Part shown: positions 1-5,269 of the stretch, piece by piece
Numbering within the stretch: position 1 is the first letter of the stretch
Layout: each line of letters begins with the position of its first letter
Source: CAZXPA01 sp964642485
GTDB lineage: Bacteria > Patescibacteriota > Patescibacteriia > UBA2591 > UBA6264
DNA: 7,160 nucleotides
Direction: 5' to 3'
Assembly (NCBI GenBank): GCA_964642485.1
Contig: CAZXPA010000035.1
Coordinates: forward strand, 1 to 7,160
Notes under the pieces: model-generated
The model's database searches: none
What the model saw: only the letters and a program-made list of their open reading frames with translations
Told to the model about the DNA's origin: nothing
Program-made: the position numbers and the translations under genes

Positions 1-16
1 CGGCAGGCAGGCAGGT
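1..16. repeat. Fragment of a GC-rich short palindromic repeat at the window edge
   Basis: The first bases are a run of GGCA/CAGG units, much more GC-rich than the surroundings. They resemble one arm of the palindrome inserted in hydG at 5678-5697 (arm CCTGCCTGC or its complement). The other arm would lie outside the window, so only a fragment can be claimed. Its last CAGG lies about 7 bases before the first ATG of smpB and could act as its Shine-Dalgarno sequence. Similarity to the hydG copy is seen directly; calling it the same repeat family is inference. Confidence 0.4.
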
Positions 17-22
17 TCTACG

Positions 23-499
23 ATGCCAAGTTCTTCTAATGTGGATATTATGACCCCGATTACCACTCATAAAAAAGCCTATTACGACTATGAAGTCCTG
101 CGAACCCTTGAAGCGGGAATTGTTTTATCTGGCCCAGAGGTCAAATCAATTAAAACTGGCAGAATTAACCTTTCTGGCGGCTATGTTAATATTGATACTA
201 AAGGCATTCCCTGGTTAATTAATGTTCATATTGACCCTTATCCTCCAGCCGCTCAAGTTCAAAAAGACTATAATCCAACCCAAAACAGAAAACTGCTTTT
301 ACATAAAAAAGAAATTGTCTCTTTAATTGGCAAATTGAAAATCCGAGGATTATCTCTTATCCCTCTCAAGGTTTATACTAAAAGAGGAATAATAAAAATT
401 GAGATTGGTCTGGCTCGAGGAAAGAAAAAATGGGACAAAAGAGAGACGATAAAGAGGAAAGAGATAAAAAAAAGAATAAACCAAGCTCTTAGAAAATAA
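23..499 (+). CDS. smpB: SsrA-binding protein SmpB
   Basis: SmpB is the small basic partner of tmRNA (ssrA). It binds the tRNA-like domain and delivers tmRNA to stalled ribosomes for trans-translation. The 158-aa product matches the family along its length: the HKKAYYDYEVL start of the beta barrel, EAGIVLSGPEVKSIK, a GYVNI strand, NVHIDPY, the NPTQNRKLLLHKKEI segment, GLSLIPLKVY, and the ARGKKKWDKRETIK region leading into a lysine/arginine-rich C-terminal helix that contacts the decoding centre. Length is normal (about 150-160 aa). The start at 23 has a CAGG-type site 7 bases upstream; an ATG at 50 (149 aa) also fits, because conserved sequence only begins around residue 12. It is convergent with the hydrogenase operon, with 53 bp between stop codons. 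The ssrA gene is not in the window. Confidence 0.97.
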   Translation: MPSSSNVDIMTPITTHKKAYYDYEVLRTLEAGIVLSGPEVKSIKTGRINLSGGYVNIDTKGIPWLINVHIDPYPPAAQVQKDYNPTQNRKLLLHKKEIVSLIGKLKIRGLSLIPLKVYTKRGIIKIEIGLARGKKKWDKRETIKRKEIKKRINQALRK

Positions 500-552
500 A
501 AATATTATCCGCATCATTGTCACTACTTTTAAAAACGTCTCCTCATATAATA
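500..552. other. Convergent intergenic spacer, smpB / hypA
   Basis: This 53-bp AT-rich spacer separates the converging stop codons of smpB and hypA. The only symmetry I see is an AT-only 8-bp inverted repeat (AATATTAT at 501-508, ATAATATT at 547-554) around a 38-base loop. That is too weak and too far apart to call a terminator. No GC-rich stem with a U-tract is visible for either operon. Confidence 0.5.
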
Positions 553-807
553 TTACTCGCCCTCTATTTCTTTTAATTTAAAAGACCCCCCTTTTATTGA
601 ACGAATTATTATTTCCACACCCTCAGCCCTACTTCCTTTAGTTAACATTTCCATGTTGGATTTTAAATTTTCTGGCGTAATTCGTTGACCATGTTCAATA
701 ATTTCCCCAAGCTCAATTTTTATTTTGGAAATAATCTTGAGATTATTTTTCCGTCCCTCCCCTAAGACTAGTTTTAAAATTTTGTCAGCAACATGTAAAT
801 CATGCAT
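553..807 (-). CDS. hypA: HypA-like hydrogenase nickel incorporation protein lacking the zinc domain
   Basis: HypA delivers nickel, with HypB, to the [NiFe] hydrogenase large subunit. The 84-aa product starts MHDLHVADKIL, keeping the N-terminal Met-His used for nickel binding (His2). It continues with family-typical KIKIELGEIIEHGQRITPENL and the AEGVEIIIRSI strand. Normal HypA is about 113-120 aa and has a zinc site built from two CxxC pairs after that strand. Here the protein contains no cysteine: the text passes from RSIKGG straight to FKLKEIEGE, which looks like the family's C-terminal strand (…IKSIEVE). This fits an internal deletion rather than a 3' truncation. The gene is the last of the minus-strand operon, and its ATG directly abuts the GGTCC end of the upstream element. 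The only ribosome-site candidate, AGGG about 4 bases upstream, lies inside that element. Family assignment is firm; activity without the zinc domain is unknown. Confidence 0.85.
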   Translation of the reverse strand: MHDLHVADKILKLVLGEGRKNNLKIISKIKIELGEIIEHGQRITPENLKSNMEMLTKGSRAEGVEIIIRSIKGGSFKLKEIEGE

Positions 808-811
808 GGAC
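806..811. repeat. Direct repeat ATGGAC, left copy (possible target-site duplication)
   Basis: ATGGAC here is repeated at 1279-1284, just outside the other end of the inverted-repeat cassette. The left copy covers the start codon of hypA (complement) and the first bases of the arm; the right copy lies in the last codons of hydA. Removing one copy and the cassette would restore a short hydA-hypA overlap. Six bases can recur by chance, and the repeat overlaps the arm sequence, so its duplication origin is tentative. Confidence 0.45.
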
Positions 812-848
812 CCTACGAAATTACGAATTAATACTAATAATACTAATA
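808..848. repeat. Left inverted-repeat arm of the GxxExxY cassette
   Basis: The arm begins GGACCCTACGAAATTACG and continues as an AT-rich stretch with repeated TACTAAT words. It is 36/41 identical to 5178-5218 and is an imperfect inverted match to 1246-1276. Its inner end includes the TAG stop codon of the GxxExxY gene (843-845), so gene and arm have evolved as one unit. Confidence 0.75.
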
Positions 849-1235
849 TAGATTTAAAATTCTTCTAAACTTAACCCCATCTTTGGTGAATCCTATTAGT
901 AAACCGAGCTTTATATTAAAATGTTTTAAATATGCGTAGACTTGCTGAATATCTGATTTATGAAACTCATTTCCTTTCTTAATCTCAACAATTATTTTAT
1001 TTTCCACTAAAAAATCTAAGAAGTAAGATCCGATCTTTTCATTTTTAAAACTAATAGGAGATGAAACTTGTTCTTTAAATTTAATTTTATTTTTCCTAAA
1101 TTCTGAAGCAATAGCTTTTTGATAATACTTTTCCTGATAGCCATATCCTAAATTATTGTAAACATCAAAAAGAATTCCTATTATTTTATAACTCAATTTA
1201 GGGTAAACTAACCGATTTAGTTTCCTGTTGGTCAT
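843..1235 (-). CDS. GxxExxY family protein (PD-(D/E)XK nuclease-like)
   Basis: This 130-aa protein carries the family signature at residues 32-38 (G32, E35, Y38, in NLGYGYQEKYYQKAI). It is followed by a PD-(D/E)XK-type core: D74 in YFLDFLV, E84 and K86 in VEIKK, and Q98 in the IQQVYAYLK helix. All core residues are present, so nothing suggests decay. The family is widespread and of unproven function; nuclease activity is inferred from the fold. I chose the ATG at 1235 because conserved sequence starts there, and the small element at 5178-5269 keeps the same M-T-N start. A longer reading from 1307 would add 24 unconserved residues encoded in the inverted-repeat arm and hydA. There is no clear Shine-Dalgarno site. 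It sits between hydA and hypA on the same strand, but is probably a passenger rather than part of hydrogenase function. Confidence 0.85.
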   Translation of the reverse strand: MTNRKLNRLVYPKLSYKIIGILFDVYNNLGYGYQEKYYQKAIASEFRKNKIKFKEQVSSPISFKNEKIGSYFLDFLVENKIIVEIKKGNEFHKSDIQQVYAYLKHFNIKLGLLIGFTKDGVKFRRILNLY

Positions 1236-1245
1236 TATTTGTACA

Positions 1246-1276
1246 ATTAGTAAGGATTGGTAATTTAGTAAGGTCC
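1246..1276. repeat. Right inverted-repeat arm of the GxxExxY cassette
   Basis: The arm ends TAATTTAGTAAGGTCC and contains ATTAGTAA plus TTAGTAA words. Positions 1246-1274 match 5241-5269 at 27 of 29 bases, and 1246-1276 is an imperfect inverted copy of 808-838. The last arm base, complemented, forms the G of the hydA TAG stop codon. Confidence 0.75.
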
Positions 1277-2547
1277 TAATGGACGGCACAAGAAATACAC
1301 AAATCATACGCCCTGACTAGCATTTCAATCTTTTTTCGCTTTTCTTTGACGCCTAATTTTTTTAACCCAGGAATGAAAACTTCTAAGTCTTTCTCTAAAT
1401 TAAATAAAAATTGGGCGGTTGGGGTGATAATGTTGGCCTTAATCACTCGACCATTTTTGCCTATCTGGTATGAGTGAATCAAAAGCCCACGTGGTGCCTC
1501 ATTGGCCCCCACTCCCTGACCGGCTTGAACCTGATAATTAAAGCGATATTTTTTTATGTTTAATTGCAAAATCTTTTTGAGAATTTTCTCTGTTTCTTCA
1601 ATAAAATGGACAATCTCTATCATCTGAGCGCTAAGATTATGAAAAATATTGTAGTCCGGAAAAACAAAAGATAGTTTTTTAAGTGTCCTCCGGGCATTTT
1701 TATTTAAATGACTGGCAGAGATATTTAATCTTGCCAGAGCTCCTACCATATATGAATGATGATTGTGTTTGAGTAAATTAACCACCTCACTGGCTCGTTG
1801 GAATTCTTTTAATTCATGAGCGTATTTTGAGGCCGGAATAGACAATCCTTTAGTTGAAGTAATATCTCCGTCATAAACAGCATACCCTTTTTTATTTTTT
1901 AGAGCGATAAACTCTGTTTCTCGCGAGAATTTGGGAAATTTAATTTTCTTAAACAAATCTATTAATCTCAGGGCCGCTTTTAAAATTTCTGGTTGAGTAG
2001 CTAGAAGTTTTTTTAATCTTTTTTTGTCCGGCACCCTGATAAATCCACCAATGACACTAGCGATGGGATGGATAGCTCGACCGCCTATCACCTCAATAAT
2101 TTCATTAGCAAAGTCACGTATCTTGATGACATCTCTAAATCTTTGAGGATAAACTTTAGCTAAATCTAAACTATTCTCTAAGCCAAAATAATCAGATAAA
2201 GCCAGAAAAAAGATGTGGAGAGTATGACTCTGGATAATCTGGCCATAATCCATTAATTCCCTCAACATTATTATTGGCTTTGAAACTTTTAAGCTTAAAG
2301 CGGCCTCTAATGCTTTAATCGCGGTTAAATTATGGACAACCGGACAAACACCGCAGATTCTGGCAGTAATTACTGGTACTTCTTCGATACGTCGACCTTT
2401 TAAAATTCCCTCAATTAGTCGAGCCCCTTCTTTAACATCCATTCTGGCGCTTAATACTTCTCCATTGATAATTGTTGCTTCAAGTCCAGTATGCCCCTCA
2501 CTTTTAGCGACATAATTAATGATAATTCTTTTTATTTTTCTTGGCAT
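1276..2547 (-). CDS. hydA: [NiFe] hydrogenase large (alpha) subunit, group 3b type, no C-terminal extension
   Basis: This is the catalytic subunit holding the Ni-Fe(CN)2CO site of a cytoplasmic bidirectional NAD(P)-linked hydrogenase. In the 423-aa product the N-terminal motif is ARICGVCPVVHN, with nickel ligands C65 and C68 and H72; the C-terminal motif is DLCISCAVH, with ligands C417 and C420. KSEGHTGLEA near residue 16 corresponds to the conserved EGH region. Group 3b is inferred from the neighbouring hydB, hydG and hydD. Two oddities: the usual Pro after the Asp of DPCxxC is Leu (L416), and the protein ends at H423, the residue after which other large subunits are cleaved by a maturation endopeptidase. 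No such protease is therefore expected to be needed. The gene overlaps hydD by 16 bp. Its TAG stop is completed by the first base of the adjoining cassette arm. Confidence 0.95.
   Translation of the reverse strand: MPRKIKRIIINYVAKSEGHTGLEATIINGEVLSARMDVKEGARLIEGILKGRRIEEVPVITARICGVCPVVHNLTAIKALEAALSLKVSKPIIMLRELMDYGQIIQSHTLHIFFLALSDYFGLENSLDLAKVYPQRFRDVIKIRDFANEIIEVIGGRAIHPIASVIGGFIRVPDKKRLKKLLATQPEILKAALRLIDLFKKIKFPKFSRETEFIALKNKKGYAVYDGDITSTKGLSIPASKYAHELKEFQRASEVVNLLKHNHHSYMVGALARLNISASHLNKNARRTLKKLSFVFPDYNIFHNLSAQMIEIVHFIEETEKILKKILQLNIKKYRFNYQVQAGQGVGANEAPRGLLIHSYQIGKNGRVIKANIITPTAQFLFNLEKDLEVFIPGLKKLGVKEKRKKIEMLVRAYDLCISCAVH
1279..1284. repeat. Direct repeat ATGGAC, right copy (possible target-site duplication)
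   Basis: This is the partner of ATGGAC at 806-811. On the minus strand it reads GTCCAT, the last Val-His codons of hydA. If it arose by duplication, the uninterrupted junction would read hydA Val-His-Ala-stop, with the TGA overlapping the hypA start (ATGCATGA). Confidence 0.45.
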
Positions 2548-3293
2548 AATTTTTCAAATTGGTCCCTTATCCCAAATCCTTCTAAAAGACTGTTTAATTT
2601 CTTGCCGCTCATCCTTTGTTCTTTTAAGAGTTTCTTAAAATTTTTTACATTGGCATTGGAAAGCAGCCCCCGACATCCCCCACAAGGCTCCCCGCTTTTT
2701 AGACAAATAGCTTCGCACCCACCTAAAATGACAGGGCCCAGGCAGGGCAAACCCTTTTGCAATAAACACTCATATTCTCTAATTTGGCATTCATAGCAAA
2801 CTGGCTGACTCTGAATTTTTGGGATTTTTCCAGCTAACAATTCTTTTATCACCCAGTAAATCTCATTTTTATCAGGCGGGCAACCGGGTATTTCAAAATC
2901 TACTTTAACATATTCCTTTAGAGGCTTGATTAAGGGATTGTCAATTTTTTTTACTGATTGATAAACAGTCTTTATTAATTTATCCTTGTTGTAATAATTT
3001 TTTATTTTCGGAATACCGCCAATACAGGCACAGATTCCCAAAGCTATTAAAAATTTGCTTTTTTGGCGAATCCCTTTTAAATCTTCTATGTTCTCTTTAG
3101 TAATTGGTGATCCCTCAATAAAAGTAATATCATATTGACCTAACACTTTTCTGTCTTCGACTAAAGGAAAATCAACTATTTCAATATATTCTAAAATATC
3201 CAACAATCTTTCCCCCAAATTAATAATCTCTACCAAACATCCAGAACAGGAAGTCAGATTAATAATAGCGACTTTTGGTTTATTGTTTTTCAT
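2532..3293 (-). CDS. hydD: [NiFe] hydrogenase small (delta) subunit, three Fe-S clusters
   Basis: This 253-aa protein has the NADH-ubiquinone oxidoreductase 20-kDa fold. It partners the large subunit and wires the NiFe site to the diaphorase half. The proximal cluster motif is TSCSGC (C16, C19), GICACIGG (C88/C90) and EIPGCPPD (C138). A cysteine-rich second half (C166, C169, C176, C184, then C193, C197, C204, C207) can hold two more [4Fe-4S] clusters. There is no twin-arginine signal, so the enzyme should be cytoplasmic, as in group 3. Its ATG overlaps the TGA of the upstream 261-aa gene (ATGA), and its 3' end overlaps hydA by 16 bp, suggesting coupled translation. Family assignment is secure; the symbol follows the Pyrococcus hydBGDA convention. 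Confidence 0.94.
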   Translation of the reverse strand: MKNNKPKVAIINLTSCSGCLVEIINLGERLLDILEYIEIVDFPLVEDRKVLGQYDITFIEGSPITKENIEDLKGIRQKSKFLIALGICACIGGIPKIKNYYNKDKLIKTVYQSVKKIDNPLIKPLKEYVKVDFEIPGCPPDKNEIYWVIKELLAGKIPKIQSQPVCYECQIREYECLLQKGLPCLGPVILGGCEAICLKSGEPCGGCRGLLSNANVKNFKKLLKEQRMSGKKLNSLLEGFGIRDQFEKLCQEK

Positions 3294-4075
3294 TTTGAGA
3301 AAATTACTTTTCCTTTACTTATGTCTTTAAGATTGGGCTGTGGTGGCTTTATTTTTTTATTCCCGACAATAATTTTTTCCATTAAATTTTCATGGAAATC
3401 AGCTTTATCTTGCGTATTAATAATCAACTTTCTTTCTTTAGTCACCCCTTGATTCATTTTATAAATAAAATACTCTTTTTTCTGCTCTCTCTTTATTTTG
3501 TCGACCAATTTGATTAATCTTGGCGTGTTAGCCGCGGCAACAACTATACCAAAGTGGTGAAAAACTTCCTGATTTTTAAAAACCTGTAAATTATCAGGCA
3601 CTAAAACATTTTTAAAAATTATTGTATGAGCGCCAATTCTTTTTTCTAAATCAATAAATTTTTTCTCCTGAATCTCTTTAATTTTAATAACCCGACTAAT
3701 ATTTAGAAGATGCGCTAATCCGTAACTCGGTGATAATTTAATGTCAATACGATTCTCTTGAATAGCCTTGGCATGATCTAAAGCAAAGCATTTTAAAATG
3801 TCGCTTTCGCTAATCCTCACTTTATAATGATCCTGAGCATATTTAGCTAAAGTGTTAGGAGCGGCAGTGATGATGTGGGCTGATATTTGATTAAGCTTAA
3901 CGGGTTTGTCTTTAGCAAACTTAGTTAAATCAATGTCTGATCGGCAGTCCGGATTTAGAAATAAATTAGCTAAAATTTGTACTGCTTTTGGACTAAGAGT
4001 AATTCTGTCAAATTTTGGAAAAGCAAGACGACGGGCTTGCTCTATTCTTTTTATTAATTTTCTAAAATCGCCCAT
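3290..4075 (-). CDS. Unrecognised 261-aa protein within the hydrogenase operon
   Basis: I do not recognise this protein. It is a lysine-rich, soluble-looking 261-aa product without a signal peptide or membrane segment. It has only two cysteines (C44, C96), so a Fe-S cluster is unlikely. Histidines are scattered (H67, H83, H101, H122, H150) with an adjacent pair at H173-H174, in VFHHFGIVVAAANTPRLIKLVDKI. That stretch looks like a beta strand followed by a helix. It does not resemble hydrogenase maturation proteases, HypB, D, E or F. Its start overlaps the 3' end of the permease gene by 22 bp, and its stop overlaps the hydD start by 4 bp, so it is almost surely co-translated with the hydrogenase. 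No strong ribosome site precedes the ATG, consistent with coupling. A role in assembling or regulating this hydrogenase is possible from position only. Confidence 0.8.
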   Translation of the reverse strand: MGDFRKLIKRIEQARRLAFPKFDRITLSPKAVQILANLFLNPDCRSDIDLTKFAKDKPVKLNQISAHIITAAPNTLAKYAQDHYKVRISESDILKCFALDHAKAIQENRIDIKLSPSYGLAHLLNISRVIKIKEIQEKKFIDLEKRIGAHTIIFKNVLVPDNLQVFKNQEVFHHFGIVVAAANTPRLIKLVDKIKREQKKEYFIYKMNQGVTKERKLIINTQDKADFHENLMEKIIVGNKKIKPPQPNLKDISKGKVIFSK

Positions 4076-4968
4076 TTTCGATTTTTTAAATTAGTGACTT
4101 TTAATAATTTAATCATTGAATACAGGCCCAGAATAATGAAAACCAGGCCAAAAATTTCTTGCCAGATCAGACTCTTTTCTAAAAAAACAACACTTAATAA
4201 AACGGTGATCGGCGCTCCCAGGGTTAAGATAGCAGTAGCGACCGATGCGGGAATATATTTAAGGCCGGTATAAAACGTCAAAACATAGCCTAACAGAAAT
4301 AAGGAGGTAACCAATACCCAGCTAGTCTGAATTAGGGTTATCTGACTAATTAATTGTATTTGACCAGTCACCATTAAGAATAGCATAACAAAAATTGAAC
4401 CAAAAAACATTCGTCCGAAAGCCACAATTCTAGCAGACATATTTCTTAAAAGTCTTTTAGAAATAACAACTTCCGTTGCCCAAAAAATGGTAGCTAAAAA
4501 AATTAACAGATCTCCCGTCCCAAGCCCCTGGGGTTTTATTTTTAAAAACAAAATATTACCAACTAAAAGGCTTGCTAACCCAAAAACTAGACTTTTATTA
4601 ACTTTTTCTTTTAAAAACAAAATTGCCAGAATACTGACATAAATAAATAAGGTCTTGTGAATAAAACCAGCTTTAGCTGCCATGGTTAAAGTTAATCCTT
4701 TGAAAAACAGCAGAAAAGGGATACTACCGCCGATTAAACCAATAATAGCTAAATTTAGCCACTGTTTGGTCTTTATCCTAAAAAGGTTTTTTCTTTCTTT
4801 CAAAAATAAGATTAGAGAGAGAATAAGAACCCCCACTACTAAATTTTTTAATCCAGTAAAAATATAAGGATTAATTCCCTCAACCCCAAAACGGTTAATA
4901 AAAATGGAAAAGCCGCTAATTAAAGCTGTAGTGAAAACCAATAAAAGGCCCTTTTTCTCATTTATCAT
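4054..4968 (-). CDS. EamA/DMT-family 10-TM permease
   Basis: This 304-aa inner-membrane protein belongs to the drug/metabolite transporter superfamily. It shows two five-helix EamA repeats, with hydrophobic segments near residues 7-25, 34-56, 70-92, 95-118, 125-142, 152-174, 180-202, 211-238, 241-264 and 267-289. Typical repeat features are GLKNLVVGVLIL in the first half, IFWATEVVISKRLL opening the second, and the LGAPITVLLSVVFLEKSL segment near the end. Length is normal. It overlaps hypC by 11 bp and the 261-aa gene by 22 bp, so it is embedded in the operon. The substrate cannot be read from sequence: family members move amino acids, nucleotides or other small metabolites. Nickel uptake is not supported, because no histidine/cysteine-rich metal motif is visible. 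Confidence 0.9.
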   Translation of the reverse strand: MINEKKGLLLVFTTALISGFSIFINRFGVEGINPYIFTGLKNLVVGVLILSLILFLKERKNLFRIKTKQWLNLAIIGLIGGSIPFLLFFKGLTLTMAAKAGFIHKTLFIYVSILAILFLKEKVNKSLVFGLASLLVGNILFLKIKPQGLGTGDLLIFLATIFWATEVVISKRLLRNMSARIVAFGRMFFGSIFVMLFLMVTGQIQLISQITLIQTSWVLVTSLFLLGYVLTFYTGLKYIPASVATAILTLGAPITVLLSVVFLEKSLIWQEIFGLVFIILGLYSMIKLLKVTNLKNRKWAILEN

Positions 4969-5176
4969 AATTGTGTTGCTTAAGCAGGTTAAGTGTTTTT
5001 AAGGCCTCTTTTTTTGATATTTTTTGAATAGCAAACCCAGATTGTTCTAAAATATAATCCCCGACCCTGATGTGAAGCAGTAAAGAAACATCAATCTCTA
5101 AAGAATTCTGGCCTTGTTGAACCTCGGCTTTATTTTTATTTATTTTAATAATTTTTACTGGAATAGTTAAACACAT
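4958..5176 (-). CDS. hypC: HypC/HybG-family hydrogenase maturation chaperone
   Basis: HypC carries the Fe(CN)2CO fragment with HypD and delivers it to the large-subunit precursor. The 72-aa product starts MCLTIPVKIIKI, the diagnostic family N-terminus with the essential Cys2, followed by the small OB-like barrel (AEVQQGQNSLEIDVSLL, then VGDYILEQSGFAIQKIS) and a C-terminal helix with EALKTLNLL. Length is normal. It is separated from hydG only by the 92-bp inverted-repeat element, whose last bases, AAGGTCCT, directly precede the ATG. The AAGG sits 4 bases before the start and may serve as the ribosome site. The gene overlaps the permease by 11 bp. HypC is usually needed even when the large subunit has no cleavable tail. 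Confidence 0.96.
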   Translation of the reverse strand: MCLTIPVKIIKINKNKAEVQQGQNSLEIDVSLLLHIRVGDYILEQSGFAIQKISKKEALKTLNLLKQHNYDK

Positions 5177-5177
5177 A

Positions 5178-5269
5178 GGACCTTACGAAAGTACGAATTA
5201 ATACCGATTATACTAATAATTGATATTCGTCATTCGTACTATTAGTAAAGATTAGTAATTTAGTAAGGT
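5178..5269 (-). mobile_element. MITE-like internal-deletion derivative of the GxxExxY cassette
   Basis: This 92-bp element fills the hydG-hypC gap. Its left arm (5178-5218) is 36/41 identical to 808-848, and its right arm (5241-5269) is 27/29 identical to 1246-1274, in the same order and orientation as the large cassette. Only about 22 bp lie between the arms. Those bases, read on the minus strand, still contain the cassette's start codon with M-T-N and its final Tyr-stop. The right end overlaps the hydG TAA stop, and the left end lies one base before the hypC start codon. A short direct repeat ATAG (5175-5178 and 5273-5276) flanks it but is too short to be firm. Arm similarity is seen; origin by deletion is inference. 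Confidence 0.7.
5213..5233 (-). pseudogene. Seven-codon remnant of a GxxExxY gene
   Basis: Read on the minus strand, the centre of the small element is ATG ACG AAT ATC AAT TAT TAG (M-T-N-I-N-Y-stop). The intact gene at 843-1235 starts ATG ACC AAC (M-T-N) and ends AAT CTA TAT TAG (N-L-Y-stop), with matching arm sequence outside both ends. The remnant therefore looks like the first three and last one to three codons joined by an internal deletion of roughly 370 bp. The match is short, but start, stop and both flanks agree together. Confidence 0.6.

Larger units (their letters stand above)
808..1276 (-). mobile_element. Inverted-repeat cassette carrying a GxxExxY gene
   Basis: This 470-bp unit is bounded by GGACC and GGTCC and filled by one gene. 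The left arm (808-838) and the complement of the right arm (1246-1276) match at 25 of 31 positions. Both arms also match the small element at 5178-5269 in the same orientation: 36 of 41 bases on the left and 27 of 29 on the right. It fills the whole hydA-hypA gap: the hydA stop codon TAG ends with the first arm base, and the hypA ATG follows the opposite arm directly. A possible duplication, ATGGAC, flanks it. No transposase is encoded, so movement would need the GxxExxY protein itself or help in trans. Repeat structure is seen; mobility is inference. Confidence 0.7.

Noticed and set aside
501..554. AT-only inverted repeat as a bidirectional terminator
   Set aside because: The 8-bp stem has no GC and a 38-base loop, so it is not a credible intrinsic terminator.
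808..1276. Toxin-antitoxin or CRISPR-like defence module
   Set aside because: There is a single gene with no partner gene and no regularly spaced repeats; the inverted arms fit a small mobile cassette better.
1236..1307. 24-residue N-terminal extension of the GxxExxY gene
   Set aside because: The extra residues come from hydA and the inverted-repeat arm and show no conserved pattern; M-T-N at 1235 is also retained in the small element.
2491..2796. Plus-strand open frame opposite hydD/hydA
   Set aside because: It lies antisense to two strongly conserved genes, and its product looks like random low-complexity sequence.
3906..4094. Plus-strand short open frame opposite the 261-aa gene
   Set aside because: It is antisense to the better-supported gene and has no recognisable motif or ribosome site.
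4682..4867. Plus-strand short open frame opposite the permease
   Set aside because: It mirrors transmembrane codons of the permease and has no independent support.
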